Position numbers and translations under genes: made by a program
DNA from: Corynebacterium sp. HMSC036D02
GTDB lineage: Bacteria > Actinomycetota > Actinomycetes > Mycobacteriales > Mycobacteriaceae
Direction: 5' to 3'
Length of the DNA stretch: 64,000 nt
Assembly: GCF_001836165.1 (NCBI RefSeq)
Contig: NZ_KV827648.1
Coordinates: 62,001 to 126,000, forward strand
Part shown: one piece after another, positions 39,251-48,116 of the stretch
Position numbering within the stretch: position 1 is the first letter of the stretch
How the letters are laid out: each line of letters begins with the position of its first letter
The notes under the pieces: generated by a model
Told to the model about the DNA's origin: nothing
What the model saw: only the letters and a program-made list of their open reading frames with translations
Database searches by the model: none

Positions 39251-41839
39251 ATGAGTGATAACAACGGTGATCTTTTCGATCGCATCCAACCAATTGACAT
39301 CAATGAGGAGATGGAGTCGAGCTACATCGACTACGCCATGTCCGTCATTGTCGGCCGCGCCCTGCCGGAGGTGCGTGACGGTCTTAAGCCTGTCCACCGC
39401 CGCATCCTCTACGCCATGTATGACTCCGGCTACCGCCCGGATCGCGGCTACGTAAAGTCCGCCCGCCCGGTCTCGGACACGATGGGCCAGTTCCACCCGC
39501 ACGGTGACTCCGCTATTTACGACACCCTCGTGCGCCTGGCCCAGCCATGGAACATGCGTTACCCGCTGGTCGACGGCCAAGGTAACTTCGGCTCCCGCGG
39601 TAATGACGGCCCGGCAGCTATGCGTTATACCGAGTGCCGTATGACGCCGCTGGCGATGGAGATGGTGCGTGATATCCGCGAAAACACCGTTGACTTTGCG
39701 CCGAACTACGACGGCAAGACGCAGGAGCCGACTATCCTGCCCTCCCGCGTTCCGAACCTGTTGATGAACGGCTCCGGCGGTATCGCCGTCGGTATGGCCA
39801 CCAATATCCCGCCGCACAACCTTAACGAGTTGGCGGAGGCTATTTACTGGTTGCTTGATAACCCGAATGCTTCTGAGGAAGAAGCCTTGGCTGCCTGCAT
39901 GGAGCGCGTCAAGGGTCCGGATTTCCCGACTGCGGGCCTCATCGTGGGCGATCAGGGCATCAAGGATGCCTACACCACCGGCCGCGGCTCCATCCGCATG
40001 CGCGGCGTCACCTCCATCGAGGAGGTGGGCAACCGCCAGACCATCGTTATCACTGAGCTGCCCTACCAGGTCAACCCGGATAACATGATCTCCAACATCG
40101 CGGAGTCCGTGGTCAACGGCAAGATCGCGGGAATCGCCAAGATCGAGGACGAGTCCTCCGACCGCGTAGGTATGCGCATCGTGGTCACCCTCAAGCGTGA
40201 TGCTGTGGCCCGCGTTGTCCTCAACAACCTGTACAAGCACTCCCAGCTGCAGACCTCCTTCGGCGCCAACATGCTCTCCATCGTCGATGGCGTGCCGCGT
40301 ACCCTGCGTCTGGATCAGATGCTGAGCTACTACGTGGCCCACCAGATTGAGGTCATCGTCCGCCGTACCCAGTTCCGCCTTGATGAGGCTGAGAAGCGCG
40401 CCCACATTCTGCGCGGTCTGGTCAAGGCGCTCGACATGCTCGATGAGGTCATCGCGCTCATCCGTCGTTCCCCGACGGTGGAGGAGGCCCGCGAAGGTCT
40501 GATGCAGCTTCTCGGCGTCGACGAGATCCAGGCCGATGCCATCCTGGCCATGCGCCTGCGCCGCCTTGCTGCCCTGGAGCGCCAGAAGATCATCGATGAG
40601 TTGGCTGAGATCGAGGAGATCATCGCGGACCTCAAGGACATCCTGGCCCGCGAGGAGCGCCAGCGTCAGATCGTCCACGATGAGCTGGAGGAGATCGTCG
40701 AAAAGTACGGTGATGAGCGCCGCACCCAGATCGTTGCCGCTTCCGGCGACGTTAGCGATGAGGACCTCATCGCCCGCGAGAACGTCGTTGTCACCATCAC
40801 CGCTACCGGTTATGCCAAGCGCACCAAGGTGGATGCCTACAAGGCACAGAAGCGCGGTGGCAAGGGCGTGCGCGGCGCGGAACTAAAGCAGGACGATATT
40901 GTCAAGAACTTCTTCGTCTGCTCCACGCACGACTGGATCCTGTTCTTCACCAACTTCGGTCGCGTCTACCGCCTCAAGGCCTACGAGCTTCCGGAGGCTG
41001 GCCGCACCGCCCGCGGCCAGCACGTGGCCAACCTGCTGGAGTTCCAGCCGGAGGAGAAGATCGCCCAGGTCATCCAGATTCAGTCCTACGAGGACGCTCC
41101 TTACCTCGTCCTTGCTACCCAGCAGGGCCGCGTAAAGAAGTCCCGCCTCACCGACTACGAATCTGCACGTTCCGCTGGTCTCATCGCTATCAACCTCAAC
41201 GAGGGCGATGCGCTGATCGGCGCCCAGCTGGTCAACGAGGGCGATGACATCCTGCTCACCTCTGAACAGGGTCAGGCCATCCGTTTCACCGCGGACGATG
41301 ACCAGCTGCGTCCGATGGGCCGCGCTACTGCCGGCGTGAAGGGCATGCGTTTCCGCGGCGATGATCAGCTGCTGTCCATGTCTGTGGTCAGCGACGGTCA
41401 GTTCCTCTTGGTGACCACCTCTGGCGGCTACGGCAAGCGCACCGCGATTGAGGAGTACACCCCGCAGGGCCGCGGTGGCCTCGGCGTGATGACCTTCAAG
41501 TACACACCGAAGCGCGGCAAGCTCATTGCGGCCATCTCCGTTGATGAAGACGACGAGATCTTCGCCATTACCTCTGCTGGCGGCGTTGTCCGCACTGAGG
41601 TCAACCAGATTCGCCCGAGCTCCCGTGCCACCATGGGCGTGCGCTTGGTCAATCTGGCTGACGACGTCGAACTGCTGGCCATCGACCGCAACGTGGAGGA
41701 CGATGGCGAGGAAGACGCCCAGGCAGTAGCCAAGGGCGAGAAGTCCGTGGAGGACGTCAAACCTGAGCACCTCAAGCTTGGGGAAGACTCCCAGCAGGAC
41801 GAAGCTGACAGCAAGGATGCCGATAAGGACGAGGAGTAA
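39251..41839 (+). CDS. gyrA: DNA gyrase subunit A
   Basis: The protein has 862 residues. It cuts and rejoins DNA; the active tyrosine is in [10 protein letters not shown]. The quinolone region reads [11 protein letters not shown] with S87 and D91, the sensitive-type residues. The C-terminal beta-pinwheel includes the GyrA box-like QRGGKGV segment, and an acidic tail follows (about 825-862). TAGGAT lies 8 bases before the ATG, so a leaderless transcript is possible, though GGATAGGG could be a ribosome site. Confidence 0.98.
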   Translation: MSDNNGDLFDRIQPIDINEEMESSYIDYAMSVIVGRALPEVRDGLKPVHRRILYAMYDSGYRPDRGYVKSARPVSDTMGQFHPHGDSAIYDTLVRLAQPWNMRYPLVDGQGNFGSRGNDGPAAMRYTECRMTPLAMEMVRDIRENTVDFAPNYDGKTQEPTILPSRVPNLLMNGSGGIAVGMATNIPPHNLNELAEAIYWLLDNPNASEEEALAACMERVKGPDFPTAGLIVGDQGIKDAYTTGRGSIRMRGVTSIEEVGNRQTIVITELPYQVNPDNMISNIAESVVNGKIAGIAKIEDESSDRVGMRIVVTLKRDAVARVVLNNLYKHSQLQTSFGANMLSIVDGVPRTLRLDQMLSYYVAHQIEVIVRRTQFRLDEAEKRAHILRGLVKALDMLDEVIALIRRSPTVEEAREGLMQLLGVDEIQADAILAMRLRRLAALERQKIIDELAEIEEIIADLKDILAREERQRQIVHDELEEIVEKYGDERRTQIVAASGDVSDEDLIARENVVVTITATGYAKRTKVDAYKAQKRGGKGVRGAELKQDDIVKNFFVCSTHDWILFFTNFGRVYRLKAYELPEAGRTARGQHVANLLEFQPEEKIAQVIQIQSYEDAPYLVLATQQGRVKKSRLTDYESARSAGLIAINLNEGDALIGAQLVNEGDDILLTSEQGQAIRFTADDDQLRPMGRATAGVKGMRFRGDDQLLSMSVVSDGQFLLVTTSGGYGKRTAIEEYTPQGRGGLGVMTFKYTPKRGKLIAAISVDEDDEIFAITSAGGVVRTEVNQIRPSSRATMGVRLVNLADDVELLAIDRNVEDDGEEDAQAVAKGEKSVEDVKPEHLKLGEDSQQDEADSKDADKDEE

Positions 41840-41842
41840 CCC

Positions 41843-42190
41843 ATGATTGGACGAGAGCTTCACCTCGCCCGGATTTCGCCCATGTCGGCGTTCCGCGTTG
41901 GCTTGGCCATGTCCCTCGTCGGCCTCGTGGCCTGGCTCATCGCCGTGTGCTTGTTGTACGTCGGCCTTGACCAGGCGGGCATCTGGGATTCCTTCAATAG
42001 CCTCGTCGGCGGTGTCGGCGGCGGCTTTGAGGTCTCCTTCGGGTTGGTCGTCTCTGCGGCCGCACTGTTTGGTGCCATCATCGCTGTGCTGATGACCATC
42101 CTGGCGCCCATCATGGCGGTGATCTACAACGCCATCGTGGACGTCTTCGGCGGATTCAAGATTCGCCTCCAAGACGAACCGAGTAACTAG
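41843..42190 (+). CDS. DUF3566 membrane protein
   Basis: The protein has 115 residues and two to three hydrophobic helices (about 15-40 and 65-95). The LARISPMSAFRVGLAMS start and GGFEVSFGLVVSAAALFG segment match DUF3566, whose genes follow gyrA in mycobacteria (Rv0007 position). The function is unknown. It begins 4 bases after the gyrA stop and is likely cotranscribed. Confidence 0.88.
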   Translation: MIGRELHLARISPMSAFRVGLAMSLVGLVAWLIAVCLLYVGLDQAGIWDSFNSLVGGVGGGFEVSFGLVVSAAALFGAIIAVLMTILAPIMAVIYNAIVDVFGGFKIRLQDEPSN

Positions 42191-42277
42191 CGAATATCAC
42201 CGAGAAAAACTACATATGACCAGGCGATTTGTAATAGATCGCCGGTCCTATGTAGAGTAACTATTCGTTCCGGTCAA

Positions 42278-42354
42278 GGGCCTATAGCTCAGTCGGTTAG
42301 AGCGCATCGCTGATAACGATGAGGTCGCTGGTTCGATTCCAGCTAGGCCCACCA
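42278..42354 (+). tRNA. tRNA-Ile (anticodon GAT)
   Basis: This 77-nt gene, CCA included, folds as a cloverleaf. The acceptor GGGCCTA pairs with TAGGCCC, the D-arm is GCTCAGTCGGTTAGAGC, the anticodon loop reads CTGATAA and the T-arm is GCTGGTTCGATTCCAGC. The CCA is encoded. Confidence 0.97.
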
Positions 42355-42363
42355 CGGAACAAT

Positions 42364-42436
42364 GGGGCATTAGCTCAATTGGTAGAGCATCTGCTTTGCA
42401 AGCAGAAGGTCAGGAGTTCGATTCTCCTATGCTCCA
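42364..42436 (+). tRNA. tRNA-Ala (anticodon TGC)
   Basis: This 73-nt cloverleaf has acceptor GGGGCAT/ATGCTCC, anticodon loop TTTGCAA and T-arm AGGAGTTCGATTCTCCT. CCA is not encoded. It lies 9 bases after tRNA-Ile and is probably processed from the same transcript. Confidence 0.97.
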
Positions 42437-42449
42437 CAGCATAAGTGGA

Positions 42450-42480
42450 AGGCGCCCGGCGGAAACGCTGGGCGCCTTTC
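42450..42480 (+). terminator. Terminator of the tRNA-Ile/tRNA-Ala transcript
   Basis: GGCGCCCGGCG and CGCTGGGCGCC form an 11-bp stem with a GAAA loop (one G-U pair), followed by TTTCGCATTT. Confidence 0.88.
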
Positions 42481-42516
42481 GCATTTGTCCGCTCAGGGGA
42501 TCTAGGACCAGACTAG

Positions 42517-42586
42517 AGGCACCTTATGCAGATCTCCTTAACCATTCACCTGGGGGTTTCGCGCCGGAGGTCTTCACATGGTGCCT
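42517..42586. repeat. Long imperfect inverted repeat between convergent units
   Basis: Arms of 21 bases (AGGCACC...CTCC and GGAGG...GGTGCCT) match at 16 positions around a loop of about 28 bases. It lies between the tRNA terminator and the 3' end of the deacetylase gene. It may end the minus-strand transcript, but no U-run is present. Confidence 0.45.
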
Positions 42587-42617
42587 TTAGCGTGGCCCCA
42601 GCACGTGCCGCTCTGCG

Positions 42618-43505
42618 CTAGCGGGTGAGGTACTGCCTTCCCGCCTGCGGATTGGGGATGAGGCGGTCGAGGCTGACCGGCTCTAGGCCTTTCGCGCGCA
42701 GACCGTCGATGACGCAGTCCGCGGCGCCTACGGTTGTGGCGTGAATGTCGTGCATGAGGACGATGGAGCCGGGCTGCGCCCCGCTGACCGCGGCCTCGCA
42801 GACGTGCTCAGAATTGCGGTCCTTCCAATCCACGGTGTCGACGGACCACAGGGCTTGCGCCTGGCCATTAGCCTTCGCAGCGGCCTCCACAGTGCCGTTG
42901 GTGGCACCGTACGGGGGACGCATCCACCGCGGGTTCTCACCCGTCGCTGCCTTGATGGCCGCGGCACCGGCCTTGATCTCGCCGTCTACGTCGCTGGGGG
43001 AGAGCTTGTTGAGCTCACGGTGGGTTGCGGTGTGGTTTCCCACGGTGTGGCCCTCAGCCTTCATGCGGTGCAGCAGTTCCGGGTGCGTGGAGGCACTGGG
43101 GGCTAAGACCATGAAGCTGGCCTGGGCGTCCTTGGCCTTCAGGGTGTCGAGGAGCTGAGCGGTCAACTCGCCGGGGCCATCGTCATAGGTGATAGCCACG
43201 CAGTTGGAGCAGGTGGAATCAGCAACCGACTGCGACTGCCGTTTGCCGGTCGGCGCGGGCTTCGCAGCCGGCCGCGAGGAGCCGGCAAAGACAGGACTGT
43301 TTTGAAGCTCCTTGGGAAGTGCGTCGTAGGCGTCCCGCTCCAGTTGCTTAAGGTCCTTCTGGACGTCGGGGAGCTGCGGTAGCTGTGGCTGCTGAATCAC
43401 CGGCTGGGGGAGTGCGGGAAGCTCCGCAGCGGCAGCCGTGCTAGGTAGTGCCGTGGCTGCGGCAAGGGCGATGAGGGAGCGGACAAGAACACTTTTTCGG
43501 CGCAT
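42618..43505 (-). CDS. Exported polysaccharide deacetylase (NodB domain)
   Basis: The protein has 295 residues. A signal peptide (LVRSLIALAAATALPSTAAAA) and a Pro/Gln-rich spacer precede a NodB carbohydrate esterase domain (about 95-285). The metal site is shown by ITYDDGPGE and HTVGNHTATHRELN, and the later motif is RWMRPPYGATNG. It would remove N-acetyl groups from an extracellular glycan such as peptidoglycan. GGAAGG lies upstream of the ATG. Confidence 0.93.
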   Translation of the reverse strand: MRRKSVLVRSLIALAAATALPSTAAAAELPALPQPVIQQPQLPQLPDVQKDLKQLERDAYDALPKELQNSPVFAGSSRPAAKPAPTGKRQSQSVADSTCSNCVAITYDDGPGELTAQLLDTLKAKDAQASFMVLAPSASTHPELLHRMKAEGHTVGNHTATHRELNKLSPSDVDGEIKAGAAAIKAATGENPRWMRPPYGATNGTVEAAAKANGQAQALWSVDTVDWKDRNSEHVCEAAVSGAQPGSIVLMHDIHATTVGAADCVIDGLRAKGLEPVSLDRLIPNPQAGRQYLTR

Positions 43506-43675
43506 GACAACCTTCCACAGACTTTTTCAGACCCCTTATTGTCTGCCCGGTGAAGGTGCATTATCCCTAATGACACGCAACTAGAGTGAAAGAAGTTGAC
43601 TTCTGAGGTTTTGCTGGACCCGTCCTAGGGGTGATTTCGCTGCTTCTACTGGGAGGAGTACGCTCTACAGGTATT

Positions 43676-43748
43676 GGGGCATTAGCTCAGTTGGTAGAGC
43701 GTTGCGTTCGCAATGCAAAGGTCAGGGGTTCGATTCCCCTATGCTCCA
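43676..43748 (+). tRNA. tRNA-Ala (anticodon CGC)
   Basis: This 73-nt cloverleaf has acceptor GGGGCAT/ATGCTCC, anticodon loop TTCGCAA and T-arm AGGGGTTCGATTCCCCT. CCA is not encoded. It has the same body as tRNA-Ala(TGC) 1.2 kb upstream apart from the anticodon arm and a few positions, so it is probably a diverged duplicate. Confidence 0.96.
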
Positions 43749-43749
43749 C

Positions 43750-43778
43750 AGGGCGCTCACACAGTGAGCGCCCTTTAA
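43750..43778 (+). terminator. Terminator after tRNA-Ala(CGC)
   Basis: AGGGCGCTCAC and GTGAGCGCCCT form a perfect 11-bp stem with loop ACA, followed by TTAACTTT. Confidence 0.88.
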
Positions 43779-43792
43779 CTTTGATGGTTGAC

Positions 43793-44275
43793 TTATTCAG
43801 CAGCCTTAAAGCGCTTGACCAGAATGATGTGATCATCGCTTTCGCCCACTGGCTCAAAGCCAAGGTGCAGATAAAGGCGGTGGGCGCGGTCGTTATCTTT
43901 AGCCACCGAGAGCGAGATACCCGGGGCGCCCATCTCGCGGGCGAGTTCGGTGGCGGCGTCGATAAGCATGGTGCCCACTCCTTGGCTGCGGAAGCGAGGT
44001 TCTACGGCTAGCGCGAGCTCCGGAATGCCCTCGGCAACGTGGCCGAAACCATGGCGCTGCGCTGTACCCCAGTTCAGCCACACGCCACCGGCGGGGACGT
44101 GGCCTTCCCAGGCGATGAAACCTCCGCGGGAAGGCTCCCAACCGCCGAGGTAGTAGTCAAAGCCTTCCTCGAAACCCGCGGGGAGTTCCTTGTGCTCATT
44201 GCCAAAGGTATCGGCGAGGAAATTGATACGTGCCAGGTAAGTGCGGTCAGCTTCAGTGAGGGAAAGTAGATGCAT
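43793..44275 (-). CDS. GNAT-family N-acetyltransferase
   Basis: The protein has 160 residues from ATG 44275. This start is preferred to ATG 44284 because TACCAT lies exactly 7 bases before it, as at other leaderless genes nearby. The acetyl-CoA-binding motif A is ELALAVEPRFRSQGVGTMLIDAATELARE, followed by ISLSVAKDNDRAHRLYLHLGFE. The substrate is unknown. It ends 15 bases from the tRNA terminator and lies downstream of the ABC exporter genes on the same strand. Confidence 0.88.
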   Translation of the reverse strand: MHLLSLTEADRTYLARINFLADTFGNEHKELPAGFEEGFDYYLGGWEPSRGGFIAWEGHVPAGGVWLNWGTAQRHGFGHVAEGIPELALAVEPRFRSQGVGTMLIDAATELAREMGAPGISLSVAKDNDRAHRLYLHLGFEPVGESDDHIILVKRFKAAE

Positions 44276-44307
44276 AGCTCCCATGGTAGAAGGCGGCTTC
44301 GAACTAC

Positions 44308-46101
44308 CTACTTCCCATGCTCCCACTGGGCATAGGCTGAGGCATAGCGCCCGCCCCGATCGATGAGCTCGGTGTGGGTGCCATCCTCGACGATCCGACC
44401 CTGTTCCATCACAATAATGCGGTCGGCCTCCCGGGCCTGGTCCAGGCGGTGGGCAACGACGAGCGCGGTGCGGCCCCTCGTGACTGCTCTAGCAGCGTGT
44501 TCGAGCACTTCCGCGTGCTCGGAGCCGGCTTCAGAGGTGGCCTCATCCATGATGAGCACCGGCGGCTGGCGCAGGATCATGCGAGCCAGGGAAAGCTGTT
44601 GCTCGGCCTCCGCACCGATCTCCTCGTTGCCGGCGCCAATCTTCGTATCGAGGCCCTGAGGCAGCCACCGCGAATGCTCATCCAAGCCCACGGTGTTGAG
44701 CGCCTGCCACAGCTCCTCATCGCTGGCGTTGGGTTTGGCCAGGAGTAGGTCCTCGCGCAGCGAACCAGAAAAAAGATGCACTTCTTGGGTAATGAGCGCT
44801 ACGTGCTCTGTAATCCACGTGTTCGGCACGGTGGCGGTATCGATGCCATCGAGGCTGATGCTCCCCGCCGATGGGTACTGCAGGCCCGCCACGAGGGCGG
44901 CGAGCGTGGACTTACCCGCACCGGAGGTACCCACCAGGGCGGTGGTGGTGCCGGCGGAGAGGGTTAGGGAGACGTCGTCAAGCACGCGTGCCCCGCCGGG
45001 GTAGGCGTAGGAAAGGTGCTCGATGGTGATAGTGGGGGCGTCGTTTAGCCGGGGAGTGTCCTTAAGCGCCTTCGTACCAGCGCTGTTGTCCAAGGTGGCC
45101 AGGGCCACCGCGCGGCCGAGGGAGGTCACGGAATGCTGGATCTCGCCAGCGAAGAAGAGGATGTTGAACACGTGGATCTCTAGACGCATCACTAGCAGCA
45201 CCGCGGCGGTGGCCTCACCGGGGGTCAGCCACTCCCACATCACCATGGGCACGGACATGAGGACCGAACCCAAGAGCAACACCGCGAAGGCCAGGGCGCC
45301 CTGGCCCAGGATGCGGTTGATCAGCGGAACCTTGTCACCCCAGGCCTGTACCGTGTCCCAGGAATAGCGCTTCATGCGTGTATGCGCCCAGTCCTTCAGG
45401 GAGAACTGACGGAGGGTCTCCAGGGCGCGAATCGTGTCTAGCAGGACGTTGTTGCGGTAGGCCTCCACCGAGGACACCTCGTTGGCCACGGCGGGGATAT
45501 CCCGCATGGTGCCGCGGATGAAGGGGTAGAGCAGACAACTCACCGCGATGAAGAGCAGCGCATAAGCGGGGTGGATGAAGATCATCATGAGCGCGGTCAG
45601 CGGCAGCATGAAGAGCGTGAGCACGAGGCGGTCACCCATCATGGAGATGGTCATGACCACGGTGTCGATGTCCTTGGACAGGCGCGTGATGATGTTGCCG
45701 GTGCCCAGTTCCATGACGGCAGGAACGGGAGCGCCGAGGGTAGAGTCCAGCGCTGAGGTGCGCAGATCCACCGAGAGACGGCGGGTAGTGGAGGTAACCA
45801 GGTAGCGGCCCACTGTGCGGCCGGTGACCTCCACGAGGAAGCCCACCGCGATAACGATGAGCGCGCCCACCATGGCTGCGCGCCCAGTGCCGAGGACGGG
45901 TAGCTCCACGCCTTGGATGATGTCCACGACGCGGCCAAGCACCTGGGAGACCAGGTTCATCATGATGACCGTAACGGTAAACAGGCCGAAGAAAAGGGCG
46001 ATGCCAAGCCGGCTGGGCGCACTGGGCAGGGTTTTCAGAAAACGGAGACACTCCCGCGGGGAGGCAGGTGCAAGGGCATCCGCGCGATCCTGCTGGCTCA
46101 T
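44308..46101 (-). CDS. ABC exporter half with intact Walker A but lost LSGGQ signature
   Basis: The protein has 597 residues: six membrane helices (about 35-335) and a C-terminal ATPase (about 365-590). Walker A is GTSGAGKST, the Q-loop is ITQEVHLFSGS, Walker B with the catalytic glutamate is LIMDEATSE, and the switch histidine is in VVAHRLD. The signature is AEAEQQLSLARM in place of LSGGQQQRLALAR, so it is degenerate. It starts 4 bases before the end of the partner gene and must work with it as a heterodimer. The substrate is unknown. Confidence 0.9.
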   Translation of the reverse strand: MSQQDRADALAPASPRECLRFLKTLPSAPSRLGIALFFGLFTVTVIMMNLVSQVLGRVVDIIQGVELPVLGTGRAAMVGALIVIAVGFLVEVTGRTVGRYLVTSTTRRLSVDLRTSALDSTLGAPVPAVMELGTGNIITRLSKDIDTVVMTISMMGDRLVLTLFMLPLTALMMIFIHPAYALLFIAVSCLLYPFIRGTMRDIPAVANEVSSVEAYRNNVLLDTIRALETLRQFSLKDWAHTRMKRYSWDTVQAWGDKVPLINRILGQGALAFAVLLLGSVLMSVPMVMWEWLTPGEATAAVLLVMRLEIHVFNILFFAGEIQHSVTSLGRAVALATLDNSAGTKALKDTPRLNDAPTITIEHLSYAYPGGARVLDDVSLTLSAGTTTALVGTSGAGKSTLAALVAGLQYPSAGSISLDGIDTATVPNTWITEHVALITQEVHLFSGSLREDLLLAKPNASDEELWQALNTVGLDEHSRWLPQGLDTKIGAGNEEIGAEAEQQLSLARMILRQPPVLIMDEATSEAGSEHAEVLEHAARAVTRGRTALVVAHRLDQAREADRIIVMEQGRIVEDGTHTELIDRGGRYASAYAQWEHGK

Positions 46102-47672
46102 AGCTCCACCACCTCATCCGCGTTGGCGGCCCACGTGGAGGCGGATGTAATGATCACGGTGATCTTGCCGGCGCGCAGCTCACGCACGCGCTTGGCGACG
46201 TCCGCCAAGGTCAACGAATCCAGTCCCGTCGTGGGGTTGTCCAGCACGAGAACTTCCGGGTCCACAGAGAGTGCGCGGGCAAGCGCGACGCGCTGGCGCT
46301 GGCCACCGGAGAGGTTGAGGCCGGCCTCACCGATGGGCGCGGTGGGCAGCTCGCCGTTGGGACCAAGACCACCAAGACGGATAACAATATCCTCGCAGGC
46401 GGAGGCGTGGAGGGCGGCGTGAAGCTGCGTAGCGCTAGCACTGCGCAGCGGATCGACGTTGTCCTGCAGGGTCCCCTCCAGCACGGAGATGCGGTGCGGC
46501 GGGCACAATGCGCCGTGCTCATGAAGGTAGCGCACCCAGGAGTCCACGGTGTTGCGCCCCTCAGTGGTGGTGGGCATCCACACGTGCAATCCGGGGGAGA
46601 GATCGACGGGGGTGCCGGCGGTTTCGGTGGTGTTGGTAGAAAGCTGGCCGAGCAGCTCGCCGACGCGCTCCACGGAGGCCCGAGCCCGCGCCCAGTTCTC
46701 CGTGAGCAGGCCGAGAGACACACCTAATGCTGTGAGCGCGGGCGGGACGAGCATGGTGATCGCCATCATCCCGCCGGGGGCGATGCGGCCCTCGAAGGTT
46801 TCCCAGGAGGTCCAGGCAAGAATGCCCACGGCAAAGGACGCGGGAACCATCTGGCGCAGCCAGGCCATGAGGGAGGAAAGTTTGGCCTCGCGGAGCATGG
46901 CGCCCAAGGAATCCTGGGCGGCGTCGGAAAAACGTTGGCGCGCGATGTTCTTGGCGCCGAGGCCCTTGATCACCCGGGAGCCTTGAGCAAAGTCCGTGGC
47001 GAGTGAAAGCGCGGTGTTCTCCAACTGGCGGCGGCGCGCGGCGATCCTTGTCAGCGGCTTCGTGGTGGCCCAGGAGGCCAGCGCGGTGGCGAGTGCGCCA
47101 ACCAGCAGCACAGCCGAGACCTGCCAGGAAATCGGGGCCAGGCTGACCACCGCGCCCAAGAGGTAGCCCACCATGACCAGTGGGAAGTTGAGGATCTGCT
47201 TGAGCTGGCCGATGTAGTGCGAATCCTCATCCATCGTGTTGAGCAGCCGGCCGGGGCTTATCCCTGCGGTGGAGGCACCCAGCAGCTTATCCAGCAAGTT
47301 CAGCCGCAGTGTATGGGTGGTGCGTGCTTGGGATAAGTCTGTGAAAGCATCCGCCGTGGCCTCGCAGATATAGGCGATGAAGAGGAGGATCGCCGTGGCC
47401 GCAAGCGGCAGCGCTACGGTGCGCCAGGAGGGCTCGGAGAAGGCATACTGCGTGGTCTGGCCGATGATGACGGAGACCAACGCGCCCAGCGGCGCGTTGA
47501 TGAGGGTGGCAACGAAGATGCCGATAACGCCGGTGCGCTGGGCGCCGAGCAGACGCCACGTGGCGGCGCCGGGCCGGGAGAAATCGGTGGTCTCGGTGAG
47601 GGAGACCTCCCCGGAAGGGGGCTCATCGGGGAGGTACCACGACCACGTCCTCATGCGGGGGTAGTGAGTCAT
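46098..47672 (-). CDS. ABC exporter half with intact LSGGQ but no Walker A, catalytic Glu or switch His
   Basis: The protein has 524 residues: six membrane helices (about 40-330), then a shortened ATPase domain. The signature LNLSGGQRQRVALARAL is perfect. Where Walker A should be, the sequence reads MPTTTEGRNT, Walker B ends LVLDNPTTG with Asn for the catalytic Glu, and the switch region is IITSASTWA without the histidine. It supplies the signature for the partner's ATP site and probably hydrolyses nothing itself. TAGGAT lies 8 bases before the ATG, suggesting that this is the first gene of a leaderless operon. Confidence 0.88.
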   Translation of the reverse strand: MTHYPRMRTWSWYLPDEPPSGEVSLTETTDFSRPGAATWRLLGAQRTGVIGIFVATLINAPLGALVSVIIGQTTQYAFSEPSWRTVALPLAATAILLFIAYICEATADAFTDLSQARTTHTLRLNLLDKLLGASTAGISPGRLLNTMDEDSHYIGQLKQILNFPLVMVGYLLGAVVSLAPISWQVSAVLLVGALATALASWATTKPLTRIAARRRQLENTALSLATDFAQGSRVIKGLGAKNIARQRFSDAAQDSLGAMLREAKLSSLMAWLRQMVPASFAVGILAWTSWETFEGRIAPGGMMAITMLVPPALTALGVSLGLLTENWARARASVERVGELLGQLSTNTTETAGTPVDLSPGLHVWMPTTTEGRNTVDSWVRYLHEHGALCPPHRISVLEGTLQDNVDPLRSASATQLHAALHASACEDIVIRLGGLGPNGELPTAPIGEAGLNLSGGQRQRVALARALSVDPEVLVLDNPTTGLDSLTLADVAKRVRELRAGKITVIITSASTWAANADEVVEL

Positions 47673-47744
47673 AAGAACTCATCCTATAGCGCACAACGCA
47701 TAAGGGAGTGATTCAGATTACGATCGGTGACTCACTGGGGGAAC

Positions 47745-47948
47745 TTAAGCCAGGTGGTAGTTCTCCACGTCATAGCCGTTGAACTCACGGTCGACTCCAT
47801 AATCATCGACGGAGCTGAACTGCGTGCCGTTTTCAATGGCAAAGCGCAGGTTATCCACGCGGGTGGACGGATCGCCGCTCACGGCACCGGCCGGAAAATA
47901 AAAGGTGTCCCCACTCTTGAGCTTGACTATGAGTGATTCGAAGCTCAT
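47745..47948 (-). CDS. Small hypothetical protein, 67 aa
   Basis: This is a soluble acidic protein (MSFESLIVKLKSGDTFYFPAGAV, ending YDVENYHLA) that reads as several beta strands. A strong ribosome site AAGGAG lies 9 bases before the ATG, which supports expression. No family is recognised. It stands alone between the ABC exporter and the lysine-rich membrane protein. Confidence 0.65.
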   Translation of the reverse strand: MSFESLIVKLKSGDTFYFPAGAVSGDPSTRVDNLRFAIENGTQFSSVDDYGVDREFNGYDVENYHLA

Positions 47949-48116
47949 GCCTTGATCTCCTTGGCTGCTGTTGACAGGACGTAGGCGCGAAAACTGCGCG
48001 CGGGCACCGATCCTTCAAGATCGATGCCAGTTGACCCTCGATTCAAGCAGGTCGCGCGCGCGGGGGCAACGCAGTGAGATCAAGGCAACGAAATGCGCAC
48101 CCCCAAGGATGGGGGG

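Noticed and set aside
39185-40678. Long antisense open frame across gyrA
   Set aside because: It is a shadow of gyrA codon use and has no family features.
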